A DNA stretch of 64,000 bases from Candidatus Endonucleibacter sp. (ex Gigantidas childressi) (lineage in GTDB: Bacteria; Pseudomonadota; Gammaproteobacteria; Pseudomonadales; Endozoicomonadaceae): NCBI GenBank assembly GCA_030674875.1, contig JASXSU010000001.1:1469010-1533009 (forward strand), given 5' to 3'. Numbering within the stretch: the first letter of the stretch is position 1; each line of letters begins with the position of its first letter. The position numbers were made by a program, and so were the translations under genes. Below the pieces are notes generated by a model. The model was given only the letters and a program-made list of their open reading frames with translations. It searched no databases and was not told where the DNA came from. Positions 1-11,900 of this stretch are shown piece by piece.

Positions 1-2033
1 AAAATCAGAGTTTTATTTTTATCATCCTTGCATAATTGACGCTTAATCAGGCATTCAGTGGTATTATCCAAGGCACTTGTTGGTTCATCCAGTACAAGAA
101 TTGAAGGATCCATGAGTAAAGCCCTTGCGATAGCAATACTTTGACGCTGCCCTCCGGAAAGATTTTGTCCTCGTTCACCAACATTCATATCTAGGCCCAA
201 AGGGTGTTTATTAGAAAATCCCGTAACTCCAGAAATATCAGCTGCTCGTAACAGTACTGCATCATCTACATAGCGAGCGCCAAAGACAATATTGTCTTTG
301 ATGCTACCAAAAAACAAAGTTATATCTTGAGAAACGCAACCAATACATCTACGCAGATCACTAGGATTTATCTGCCTTATATCAACACCATCCGCTCTAA
401 TGGCTCCATCCTCTGGTTCATAAAGACCAAGTATCATTTTCCCAAGTGTTGTTTTGCCTGAACCGATGCGTCCAATTATGCCAACCTTTTCCCCTGCTTT
501 AATTTTTAATGATACATCCCGTATAGCATGACCCTCTTCTCCAGGGTATTTGAAACTAACGCTGTCAAACTCCAAGTCCCCTTTTAAATCCGGTCGATGA
601 ATAAAATCCCTGTCACTCGAACGCTCTACTGGCATTTCCATAATTGCATTAAGACCTTCCAACGCAGACTTTGCCTGATTGTAGCGAGTAGCCAAGCTTG
701 CAACCATAGCCATAGGTGCTAGGCAACGGCCAGAAAGCATTGAAATAGCAATAAGCCCCCCCATACTTAACGCACCATCCGTAATGAGATAAACACCTCC
801 TATTACATTGCATACTGTTGTAAGTTGCTGAATGTAAGCACTGAAATTTGATGCGGAAGAACTTAACAATTTAGTTTTAACGTTCCATGTTGCAATATGA
901 CCCACTACTTTTTCCCATGTGTGTTGAATTTCACCCTCTGCCTGCGCAATTTTTAATGCCTCCATCCCTGAAAGGCTTTCAATCAAGGTTGCACTCTTTT
1001 GAGCATTTGATCTCAATGTTTTCTCTACGGATTTTTTTAGAGGACCTTGAATGGCATAACTATAAATACCAATAAGGATCATTCCAGTAATAGGAATTAT
1101 TACAATTGGGCCACCAAGAAGAGCTATCACAATGAGAATAATCACTGTAAATGGTAAGTCAACTAATGCTGTTATAGTTGATGACGTAATAATGTCACGA
1201 ATAGAGTCAAATTCCTGCAGGTTTTTTGCAAAAGAACCAACCGAAACAGGCCTAACAGCCATTTTCAGTCCAAGTACTCGCTCCATGATTCTTGAAGAAA
1301 TCAAGATATCAGATTTTTTACCAGCTAGGTCAATAAAATAGCCACGAATGGATTTCATTATAAAATCAAAAGAGAAAATAATAAACGCTCCAATAGCTAG
1401 CACCCATAAAGTATCAAACGCAGCATTTGGTACTACCCGATCATAAACATTCATGGTAAACATAGGGCTGACAAGCACAAAGATATTAATAAGAAATGAA
1501 GCAATAATAACATCTCTATAAATCCTCCAAGACCCTAAAATCGTGCCCCAAAACCAATGGCGGGAGCGCACATTCAGGCTTTGAGGAGTGCGTGCGTCGT
1601 ACTGATGCTTTTCTCTGACGTAAATAGCAGCACCATCATAATGTTCAGCTAGTTTATCTAATGAAATGCTTTGCTTGCCACCTCCAGTATCAGGGACAAT
1701 AATTTCTGCTTGATTCTTATCATGATCAATACTGAGTAGAATACAAGCTTTTCTTTCTTTCATTAGTAAAACAGCAGGAACGATAAGCGATGAGATATCA
1801 GATAACTTTCTGATATCTATTTTTGATGATAAGCAGGCTCTATCCGCTGCACGAACAAAAAGATCCGGTGTTAATGCACCATCTTCTAATGGTAGGCCTA
1901 CGGTAAGAGATTGAGCAGAATAAGGATTACCATAGTGTTTGGTTAAAATTTCAAGACAAGCAAGTAGGGGGTCAACTCTAGAACAGGGTTTGTCAGAAGC
2001 ATCCCAAGAGTCTGTGGTCGGTACTGAGTTCAT
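1..2033 (-). CDS. Type I secretion ABC transporter (LapB/RtxB-like permease-ATPase), partial at left edge
   Basis: Exports protein substrates across the inner membrane together with a membrane-fusion protein and an outer-membrane channel. The frame opens at ATG 2033 and runs off the left edge, giving about 677 residues. Residues 1-135 form a C39-peptidase-like domain without an evident catalytic Cys/His pair, as in LapB-type exporters. Residues 165-440 hold the membrane segments. The ATPase follows: Walker A GRIGSGKTT with Lys527, a SQD Q-loop, signature LSGGQRQ near residue 625 and Walker B ILVLDEP near residue 648. The H-loop lies beyond the edge, so the protein is probably about 700-720 residues long. 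No fusion-protein or channel gene is in view; they could lie to the left. The gene is divergent from the 689/3114-residue pair, but about 1.8 kb of remnant-filled DNA separates them. The family is clear; the substrate is unknown. Confidence 0.93.
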   Translation of the reverse strand, partial: MNSVPTTDSWDASDKPCSRVDPLLACLEILTKHYGNPYSAQSLTVGLPLEDGALTPDLFVRAADRACLSSKIDIRKLSDISSLIVPAVLLMKERKACILLSIDHDKNQAEIIVPDTGGGKQSISLDKLAEHYDGAAIYVREKHQYDARTPQSLNVRSRHWFWGTILGSWRIYRDVIIASFLINIFVLVSPMFTMNVYDRVVPNAAFDTLWVLAIGAFIIFSFDFIMKSIRGYFIDLAGKKSDILISSRIMERVLGLKMAVRPVSVGSFAKNLQEFDSIRDIITSSTITALVDLPFTVIILIVIALLGGPIVIIPITGMILIGIYSYAIQGPLKKSVEKTLRSNAQKSATLIESLSGMEALKIAQAEGEIQHTWEKVVGHIATWNVKTKLLSSSASNFSAYIQQLTTVCNVIGGVYLITDGALSMGGLIAISMLSGRCLAPMAMVASLATRYNQAKSALEGLNAIMEMPVERSSDRDFIHRPDLKGDLEFDSVSFKYPGEEGHAIRDVSLKIKAGEKVGIIGRIGSGKTTLGKMILGLYEPEDGAIRADGVDIRQINPSDLRRCIGCVSQDITLFFGSIKDNIVFGARYVDDAVLLRAADISGVTGFSNKHPLGLDMNVGERGQNLSGGQRQSIAIARALLMDPSILVLDEPTSALDNTTECLIKRQLCKDDKNKTLI

Positions 2034-2795
2034 GATGGCCTCAAATATTATTATCGTACGACTCAACCGAATGAATTTAAAATTCCCCAAGCAATATATT
2101 AACAGCGGGACTAACTAACAACCTTATTCAGCATAATGAAAATTATGCCCTCCAAAGAAATAGTTGTAATTTCTTTATACTGCAAAGAAGTATGTTTGCA
2201 GTTATTTAAACAATTAACCTGCTGATCGGTAGCCTCACATTGTTATATGGCTATTTGATCGGCTGTCACTTGATTAAAATCAGTGGCTTTTTGTGCATAC
2301 TATCTGATAAAGCCACTTGCATTATCATTAGCACCTCACTTCAATAAAAAGCAATGAGGAACATAGAAAATATTTTATTCAGACTCTTTTTTAAAAACCT
2401 GATGCCCAGCAAATCATAACTCATTGTCGAAGATGCTTTGTTTCATTTTCCATTTTAACTAGCTCACATGACACACAGCTGCGAAAGCAAGTACATCTAT
2501 CTTATTTGTCCTATGTTATCCATAATGACATTAACTCTTGCGATATGGCTTGCTAGCAATCCGTAAACAACTATAACCATTATATCTTGGAGCTTCCGCA
2601 AGCTATACCACATCACTCTTCTCAGTACTCTTTTGCAATAAAATATCAGTATTATACCAGAACTCTGTCTTTTTCAAAAAACCAGCTTATTACCAAAACC
2701 TGCATTATATACACATACTGTAACTTTCATTATAATTAAAAATCACAGAAATGCAAAAGCACGGCCCACAAAAAAACCAATTAAATAAAAATACA
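2034..2795. other. Non-coding stretch upstream of the exporter gene
   Basis: About 760 AT-rich bases with no convincing reading frame and no recognised repeat or RNA gene. The exporter promoter presumably lies here, but I could not identify clear -35/-10 boxes. Confidence 0.5.
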
Positions 2796-2935
2796 GAGAC
2801 CTCAGTATAATCAACGACTTTGGTCACGGTAATTGAACTTCCCAAGTTCTGTCAGTCATTACGAAGCTTTCTAAGGCGTTGGCCTATGTACTGGACAAAA
2901 AACCTGAAGAGATTTTCAAGGTATCTATTTTCCAA
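2796..2935 (+). mobile_element. IS5-end plus IS4 left-end fragment
   Basis: Bases 2796-2885 match the left end of the composite at 24153, beginning with the inverted repeat GAGACCTCAG. From about 2886 the sequence matches the 5' end of the IS4-type element (CTATGTACTGGACAAAAAAC). The same IS5-to-IS4 junction occurs near 24245, so both sites probably derive from one nested element. No coding capacity remains. Confidence 0.7.
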
Positions 2936-3500
2936 TGGCCTAGTGCTTTACTCGTTTTCGCTTCATCTGGTCGATCTGCTATATTCAGCTTATTGACAAA
3001 ACTGCCACAACTACCATAATCACTGTAGCGCTTACGTCTTCGCTTATTAGAGTAACGTAAGTGCTTTCATAGCAATCCTCCTTTTTTTATTACTCCAAAT
3101 ATATCAATAAATGGCTTCATGGCTAAAACAACGTACACCTATCAACTTTAAGTAATCCGCAATCTGCTCAGGGCTTCATTGTTTACGTAAGAGTTGTCTA
3201 ACTATCTCGTAACTCTTTTATATGGAATGTTGATTTAATATTGAACGTAGACGTCTAACTCTTATCCTTTGCAGTACTTTGCAGTACTTTGCTGTACTTT
3301 GATAGGTAGATATGAACCATCCTAATTCCAATAAGTATTGAATTTAAATTCTCGATATATGGTATTTCGGTGTTGTCCGATAACTTTAGCAATGTTCGTA
3401 AAACTTAATCATTTCCTTTTTAGCGAGACTATCATATAGATAACCATCGGCGAGTTGTTGATACTTTATAGATTTTTACTTCATGGTTGGAGCAAAAAAC
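2936..3500 (-). pseudogene. IS30-family transposase remnant (type 1)
   Basis: Read on the minus strand, this matches the 5' half of the IS30 gene at 57819: the leader before the start, the helix-turn-helix region and a segment like QLLRKQ..PEQIADYLK. The start codon has changed from ATG to ATA, several in-frame stops are present, and an 11-bp unit (GCAGTACTTTG) has expanded at 3271-3301. The DDE core is missing. This is a dead transposase. Confidence 0.75.
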
Positions 3501-3853
3501 CAAGGCTATCTGAGTTCATAGCTTTTATTAAATCGGACATAGAGCTTAGTGTATGAATTCAGCAACCACTTTTCTACCGCATGATCAATAACCAACTAAA
3601 GTTTACAGATGCGAACAAATCATATCCGTCATTTATTTTACACTTTCAATAAATATGCAAATAATCGGGTAGCTAAAATAAAAAAAACTATTGATCACCT
3701 ACCCCAGTAACTATCAAAAAAACCTAAATATTAACTCTCATCAAAAAACCAAGCAGCAATTAATAAAACCCATCCATCAAATTGATTTTGTTTTTTTCCT
3801 TTAACTCTGCCTATACTCAGTAAATAGAAGCATAATGATAATGGACTCTCATC

Positions 3854-5923
3854 ATGAACCCCAGCAGCCCAAGTAACAAGCATCATAATTTGACGCCACA
3901 GTCAGCAGCAGGCTCTATAGACTCTACTGACTCTACGGGCTTAGGCTCGCAAAATACCACCACACAAAATGTGCAGCCTACTACCCCATTAATCCCAAAA
4001 ACAACCAATCAAACCCCTCAAACACCATTGTTAGATAGAAACCTATCAATACATGCGCCAGATGTGCAACCGATCCCAAAAGAAATGCAGTCGTCTATGA
4101 AAGCCATAAACGACATTGGAAATCAATGCTCGGTTCTCCCAGAACTATTAGGTAAAACACAAGGTAAATTTGAAATTATTTTTCAACCACGTAATGGCAG
4201 CGATCCCATAAGCCTAAAAGATTTCCCCAAGCATCCGGCAGTACAAAATAAGTACACGGCAATCATGAATCAGATTTATCAACATCAAGAAAATATTAGC
4301 TATGGACTACTGAGCGCTTTAAGCTCACAGCAGAAACAAATAGCTCAACTTGTAATGCAAATGTCTCCAGGCTCAATGCAACCGAATATTATAGAATCGA
4401 TAATGCACCCAGTTATACAACCCATGCCCGTTAGTCTAAACGATTTATTAGCCTTGCAAGGAACACCAACACCCCAGCAATGGCATAACCCAATAATGGG
4501 CTCGCAAGATAACCGAGGAGTAATGCCTCAAACAATGCCTCCAACAATGCTTCAACCATTTATGCAGCAACCCATACCTCAGCAATACGGTTTCCATATG
4601 TTGCCATCAGGACCACAAGCCGGTCAGAGTGTACCTCCACTTTTTTCTCCAATGGCCAATTTTATGGCGCAGAAATCTGCACCCCAGGTGGGATTGTCGT
4701 GTCTATTACCACAGTTTGTAACATCTGATCCCATGGGGCTATTGACTCAGCCAACACCTTCAATGCTTTACGGAATGCACCCTCAAATGGTGATTGCCCC
4801 CCAAGACAGTAATAGTGATGATGACAAAGGCGACCTTCGCCAAGGAGAGGCAGAAATAGATGAGATAGGCCACACTCCAGAGCCTTCAGATATCTCCACT
4901 AAGAAGGGTAAGTTAGGTCAAAAAGAAATGAGTACGTTTATAAGTGTTGAAGCCTATGACGATAACGAGGTTTCCTTACAGCTCGATAAAATACATGATC
5001 GCCTTGGTCATGTCCTAAAAAACAGAGTAGACGGTGATTTCAATAAAAATATTTCAGAAATATCAGATGATCTTAAGAAACTTAAAGAAGCAGAGCATGA
5101 CATTTTAGATTACAACGATAAACGCTTAAGCATATTGCAAGACATAATAAAACAACTTCTAAAAGGAGAGGAAAACATCACCAAGCTTAATGTCTCAAAA
5201 GGCTATTTATATGTACTACAAGCCAAGTTAGCCGCTACAGAAAAAACATCACTGGAGATAAAAGCCGAAAATGAAAGTATTAAAAATGGTCACGCCGGCA
5301 GCATAATACTAGCACAAGATATTCTAGTGGCCTTACAATCCGATGATGCTGATACACAAAAAGCAGGATTAACTGGCGTAATTAAAAAAACTAACACAGA
5401 AAAAGAAAAAAGTACTACTCCATCAGAGCACACCAAACACCTAGACAACATATTAGAAATAGCAACCATCTTACAAAAGAAGATTCATGATGTATCATTT
5501 AGCAGTAAGATGAACAATGACTATAAAAAAAGGATAAGTGGTCTTACTGATGAGTTAGGCTCTGAACGCCAAAATAACAAGCTTAAACAGGAAGCCATAA
5601 CAAATACACAAAAAATACAAAATATTATTACAGATAAAACAACAAGCCTATTAAAGTTAATTACAGAAAGTGCAAATAACGAGAGCGATTTGGGCGCTCT
5701 GAAACATCAATTACCCAGCATTGAAGATAACTTGAGGGATAAAATAAAAAATCTTCAACCCGACAATTATGATGCAAGCTTATCTGAAATCAATAATATT
5801 ATTTCGGCGTACAGCAACCTAATCGACACACTTATCATCAGCGTTAAGGAAAGAAACCGTATCGAGACAACGATAGATATACTAAGAACCAGGGAAAAAC
5901 AAGAGGGAGATTCAGAGCCTTAG
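3854..5923 (+). CDS. Low-complexity/coiled-coil protein, 689 aa, effector-like
   Basis: Not recognised as a known family. Residues 1-80 are rich in Ser, Thr, Asn, Gln and Pro. Residues 170-320 are strikingly rich in Met, Gln and Pro (for example MPQTMPPTMLQPFMQQP). From about residue 365 the protein is charged, Lys/Glu-rich and predicted helical or coiled-coil. No signal peptide or membrane segment is visible. The start ATG has only a weak Shine-Dalgarno (SD) sequence. It lies 72 bp before the 3114-residue gene, whose N-terminus has the same composition, so the two are probably co-transcribed and related by duplication. The composition suggests a secreted effector or structural protein; this is inference. 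Confidence 0.85.
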   Translation: MNPSSPSNKHHNLTPQSAAGSIDSTDSTGLGSQNTTTQNVQPTTPLIPKTTNQTPQTPLLDRNLSIHAPDVQPIPKEMQSSMKAINDIGNQCSVLPELLGKTQGKFEIIFQPRNGSDPISLKDFPKHPAVQNKYTAIMNQIYQHQENISYGLLSALSSQQKQIAQLVMQMSPGSMQPNIIESIMHPVIQPMPVSLNDLLALQGTPTPQQWHNPIMGSQDNRGVMPQTMPPTMLQPFMQQPIPQQYGFHMLPSGPQAGQSVPPLFSPMANFMAQKSAPQVGLSCLLPQFVTSDPMGLLTQPTPSMLYGMHPQMVIAPQDSNSDDDKGDLRQGEAEIDEIGHTPEPSDISTKKGKLGQKEMSTFISVEAYDDNEVSLQLDKIHDRLGHVLKNRVDGDFNKNISEISDDLKKLKEAEHDILDYNDKRLSILQDIIKQLLKGEENITKLNVSKGYLYVLQAKLAATEKTSLEIKAENESIKNGHAGSIILAQDILVALQSDDADTQKAGLTGVIKKTNTEKEKSTTPSEHTKHLDNILEIATILQKKIHDVSFSSKMNNDYKKRISGLTDELGSERQNNKLKQEAITNTQKIQNIITDKTTSLLKLITESANNESDLGALKHQLPSIEDNLRDKIKNLQPDNYDASLSEINNIISAYSNLIDTLIISVKERNRIETTIDILRTREKQEGDSEP

Positions 5924-5995
5924 GGCAAACCAACTGACCACCCACAAACATCGTTAACGGCGTTAACTAATATAAACAAAAACAGGCATATCATA

Positions 5996-8900
5996 GTGAA
6001 TATAAACGGTCCAAATGACAAGCGCAGCATACTTACTGATAATGTTCATATAAATGATCAATCAAAACCTGTGCCTGTTAAACACATAGATCACAAAAAA
6101 GAAATATCCACTTCTAGTGGTTCAAATGCTAACCACCAAAAACCCATCTTAAGCAGATGCCCTACTAATCAAAAAGTAGAGCCTCAATCGATCACCAGCG
6201 CTCAGAAACAAATTCATAACCTTACTCTTCAACAAAGCCAGGTCTATTCAGGCATGAATTTGTTGCACCCATTATTAACCGGCCACCAGGGGTTAAGTCA
6301 CGTTAATGGCCTTTTTTATCAGCAACCCAATGGTTTACCCATAATCATTGCACCAGGTGGAACCAACCTACCAGCACCGCTCCTACAGTCATTTAATGCT
6401 TTACAAAATAACTTAATTAACAACCAACTTCAGGTTATGAACGTTCTATATCAACAAATGGCTCAGCTGCAATTACAAGTACAAGACATGATTCAAAAGA
6501 TGGCTGGAATGGCGGTGCAGGCTCAACTTCCTCCTGCACAATTTCGTTATCTTTTACCACAACCTGTTATGCAACCACAACCAGTCGCCTTGGGTCCTTT
6601 GATAGGATATGTGAATCAGCCAAAAACAGTTCTGTCAGACCCATGGTTACCTCAAACTTGGGCAATACAACCAAATAGTAGGATCATCAATGGCTTTCCT
6701 GCTCAACACAGTCACTGGGTAGCAGGTAATGCACCACTTCCAGCTGCGCCAACGCAACCAGGTTTTTATTTTCAGCCTCAGCCGCCAGCGCCGAACATGA
6801 TGTTTCAAAACCCAATGCTACCTCACACAATGTGGATGAATCATGTAAATAAAGGGTTAGACCAGCAGGCACATAATTTTTACAACCACATGCAATATCC
6901 CATAATATATCCTGGGATAAGCAGTATTCAGCCCCAGACGGTAAATCCGCACCCACATGCTCATCTTTTACTCCAGGGAAAAAGACCAGATCATCAATCA
7001 AGTGATTTACAGAAACAGCTGTCGGCCTTGAATCAAAAACTAACGGTTTTTCTACAAGAAAACCCTAATGACCATAATGAAACAGCGCTTAAACTTAAAG
7101 ACGAAATAAATAAATTTAGCAAATACCTTTGTGGAAAAAGTCCTAGTCCATCACTAACAATGGTGCTAAATAAATTAAAGCAAAAATACAGCGCCATAGT
7201 TAAAGAAAGTAAAGAGCTTCATCTACAAAAAGCTCAGCTAGAACAAGAAATAGAAGAAATAGAAGAAATGTTTACGGCGCTTACTACGGAACAAAATAAG
7301 CATAAAATATCAGAAGAAAAAATAGTAGAGTTGGAAAGCACGTTAAATAATATTACCACTAAAAACCAACACATTCTACAAGGAAATGAAGACCTAAACA
7401 AAAAGATAATCGCTCTTAAAAAAGCGTTAGAACAGCTTAGCCAAACAAATAACTCTCTCAACACTCAGGAAGAAGAAAAAGAAAATGAGTTAAGGGAAGA
7501 AAGCACACAATTGCTACACCTTAAACAAGAGTTACAGTCTTTTCGAGATAAGCAAGAGCAATATCTAAGTGAAATAACAGGTTTAGAGGAAAGTAATAGA
7601 AACTTGCTGCAAGCCATGGAAGATACGAAAAAAGATAATGAAAGCAGGATGTTAGAGCTGTTAGAAAATATCAAGACATTAGGTATTAATAATGAGGAAA
7701 TTACACGTAAAAAAAATGTCTTAAATGACGAGATACAATGCGCCAAAGAGGAATTAGAAAGTGTAATTAATTCTCTTGATGAAGCTAAGCAAGAAAACAA
7801 AAAAATTAATAATGAGGTGACTGCACTAGAAAATGAATATGAACAGATACAACAAGCAACAACAGGGCAAACAGAACACATAGAAGAATTAAACATAAGC
7901 ATAGAGGAACTCACATCCAATCAGGAAGAAAGTGACAAAAAAATACACGAACTCAAAGAAGAAAGATCATTGTTGCAAGTGATGCAATCCGAATTGGCAG
8001 CCAAACTAGCCATACTAGAAGGCATCGAAGTAGAAATGGAAGAACGCACCAAAGAGTTAAAAGAAGAGATCTCCGTCGTTACAGACGCAGTAAGGGCTGA
8101 GCAAAAAACACTTATCGGAGACTTAGAGTCAGAATTAAGCAGCGAAAAAAAGATAAATGAAGAATTTAAATCTTTACAAAAAACATTGAGCGCACAAGCC
8201 GCTGAGATCCAAGGAAGGTTAGATCTTCAGAAAGAAAACAATGGATCTCTCACCCAAGATATAGATAGTCAAAACAATACTATTTCAGATCTTAAAAGTA
8301 AAAACATAAGCTTAGAGCAAGAACTATCAACGTCAAATGAGCTCAAAGGTACACAAGACGCACAAATTGAAGGTAATGAAAGAGAAATAAATGCCATAAA
8401 ATCCAGTCTAGAAAAAATGCAAGGAATTAATAGTAAGCTACACGAAAATGAAACTGCTAATGCTGATGAATTGTTAAAATTGAACAATCATTTAGAAGAA
8501 TCCAAGAAAAAATCAGAAGAACTTAATCGTCTATTGGACGAAGCTAAGTTAAGTCTAGAAACAACCAAAAAAGAATTAGAAGCTACCAAATTAAGCGTGG
8601 ACTCAAGCAATGACGAATTAAAAGACTCGTTTGTTGAATTAACACGTCAAGTGGAGGTTGATAAAAAGAAGATAGGAGTCATGCAAGCTATTATAGAACG
8701 TCAAGAACAAAAAGAAAAAGAAATAGAGCAAGCCATAAAAGGAAAAGAGGAAAAGTCTGAAGAGCTTAATCTAAAGTTAGGTTCCTCAGAGGAAAAAATA
8801 GCAGGCCTCGAAATAGAAAAGGGTTTACTACTCTCTTCATTAGAAAAGAGTGAGCGTAAATTAAAGGAAGAACAGGAAAAAACGGAATTATTTAATGGTA

Positions 8901-11900
8901 AAGAAAAAGAGTTTGAAGATGGAGTGCAATACAAAGGAATAGTCAGTCGCGTCATGGATTTGATAAAAGAACATAACACTAGCAACACTCAGAGTAGATT
9001 AGCACTCGTCGGAGGTATAAAAAGTGAGTCAGACTTTTTTGGGAAACCAGGTTTGATATCCAAATTAGAAGAAATTAACTCGTTAATAGAATCAATGGAG
9101 GGTATAGCACGCGCAAAGGATCTCAGAATAACAGATCTTACCAAGCTTTTTGATGAAACAGAAAAGAAACGTAAAGATATGGAACACCACTTAGCTTCTA
9201 ACTTACCTGCAATAGATATGACAATAGAAAGCTTCCTTGACGTTTCCACGATAAACCGTTGTAGCGGTGTGCTATCATCTATGAAATCAGGAGATAAAAA
9301 GACAGATGAAGGTATCCAAAATAGTGTACAATTAGTTGTCTCGGCTTTTTATGATATGCAGTCACAACATAATGAATTTCTCGATTCTCAAAATACACCA
9401 AGCGAAGTAAAACTTCCACAAAAGCTACAAGAAGAAACAGTCATCGATATTGAAAACACAATTGATAATTACAATGCGCACAAAACACATCTAGATGCGT
9501 TGACCAAATTAAAAGAAGGACTAGGAGAAAGTATAAATGCTATGCAATTAGACTGTTTTGGTAAAGACAATAACGACAACGACAATGAGTTTATCAGTGC
9601 AGCAAAAGGTTTTACTTCCTTAGCCATGAAGAAACTAGATTATGTTATATCCAGTATAGAAAAAAACACTAACATCTATAAAGGTAAAGTAAACCTATTA
9701 ACAACAACCGTATCATCACAGGAAGTCCTAGACAGTAAGTATAAAGAAGAGATAACTGCAGAAGGCATGAAAAAGTTTATAGACACTGTGTTGAGTCCTA
9801 TATCATCATCATACGATAAACAAAAAACAGAGGATCAATTAGCCAGGTCTTTTCATATCACCGAAACATCCAGACAACTACTAGAGGGAATCGTAAGTCA
9901 ATCAGATGGTCTAGACTGCTCTAAAATGGTGAGTAAAAACCTACATGAATATCAAATAAAAGTAGAAGCACTTAAGCAGTGCGCGGTTAAATTAAGACCC
10001 GAAAATCTCGGGATCATGGGGGCCCAGTTACCGGAACAATTTAAAAAACAACAGAATAATTATGTTGATTTCACATTAAAACAAATAGAAGAAGATATCA
10101 CAAAGAATACTACTACACAGAAGGTCTCACCTGAATATATACTCGAGTCACAATTTAAGTCAGACACCAAGTTAGGCAATACGTATAAAGTAGTAAAAGG
10201 AAAAATAAACAAAGAAGAATTAGAGTCAACACGAGAGATTCTTAAGGACAGGGAATTATTAACCGACATTATCTGGATGGTTAGCCGACAAAAGGACACT
10301 ACTGCCAACATCGATAAAGGGAAAACAAAAATATATTGCAGCACCAATGAGGGTGATGATAATGACGAGCTATATTATAAATATAGTGAAAGAACGCTAA
10401 CTAACATTTGCTCTTCCCATGGACTAACAGTTAAACTTTCGATGCCCGCTGTACTTCTTGTTCTATCTAATTTAACCTGGGATATTAATTCCCCTGTTCT
10501 CTCAATTCTTAATGAAAGGCATACTGCTCAAGCAGGACTCACCAAAAGTAGCGATAAAACTAGGGCCGAAAAGTTTTCTTCTCTCTGCCTGAAACTTATG
10601 GCAAAAGAAAAAGAGATTGCCGAAAACAAAAAACTATTTCATCGAGGTCATCCGCAAAATGTTGATGGCGATATTGTTGAATCTCCGCATAAAGATGAAC
10701 TCCAACTCTTCGATAAAAATACGGATACATATTATCATGTTAATGTTACAGCGAAAGATGATGTTAACAAGACAAGTACGGGTAAGATAACTTCTGACGG
10801 ACTACTCGGAAGTTATTTTCGACAAACAGGATCTACTGAATATAAAGAGATGACAGCAACAGGTGAAGTCACGATAATCGATTCAGCATCAAGTCCTAAA
10901 CTAATATTCAAACAACAATCGAAGAAAAGCAAGCTATCTGTTGAAATAGCTGGTAGTAATAAAGTTTGTGATCAAAAGCTATATCTAACATTTCCAAATT
11001 ATTCAAGTCCATTTAAAAATACACAATTAAGCGGCGAGCTACACCGCAACAGTCTACCTCTTTCTGACACTATGACATCTGAAGTGGGCGAACTTGTGTT
11101 GGTAAATGACAAACACTTTTATTTTAAAGTCATTGAAAACTTTGATTCTAGTGGTGGTATCCCAATATTAAAATGCGAAGCTATAGGGCCGGAAAGCAAT
11201 GCAGCCCAAGAGATATTAGAGGGCTGCATCTTTGCTTATTCAGGCTGTATGAAAAAGGGTCTAACAAGCCAAGCCGATTATCTTCTTACTCAAGCATTTA
11301 CCAGCTTCAAAACTTTGGATTCGAGTGTTGGCAAGGAAGAGAAAGCTCATGAGCAGGAGTTAGATAGTTTTATCACTTATATAAAGGATCATTTTAAAAG
11401 CTTGCAGAAATATGATTGTTCCTGGTTACAAGATATAGAGACAGGAAATATCAAGAAGAAACTTAGTGCTTTACCTGTACTGCCTGCATCTTTAGTGGGT
11501 GCATTATATTCCGGGGCTAAAGTGATTGCTCCGGACTCTGTACTTATTATTAAAAACAGAGAGGCAAGAGTGCATAGGGGTACAGAGGTTATATCAGAGC
11601 CATTAGATACTCAACGTCTACCTGTTGATTTCGAAGATCAACAAGATGTATATTTTAAGGCCATGACTGAAAAATTACGAGTCAACGATGCCACAGAATA
11701 CATGATTAAAAAAAGAAAGAAGGAGATAGCCGAATTTAGAAAGTCAGTTTTCCCATCAAGAAGGTGCTTTAAAGGCACCAACATAAAAAACGTGCATATG
11801 AACAGTAGATCTATTGACATACAAATAGAAAAAATGAAACAGCATATTCAGTTCCAAAAAGAAGAATATATGGGTTACCTGGAAGATTGCTCAAGACTTG

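Noticed and set aside
7234-9249. Several minus-strand frames rich in Ser/Phe/Leu/Ile within the 3114-residue gene
   Set aside because: Antisense shadows of Glu/Lys/Leu coiled-coil codons; no SD and no protein-like domains.
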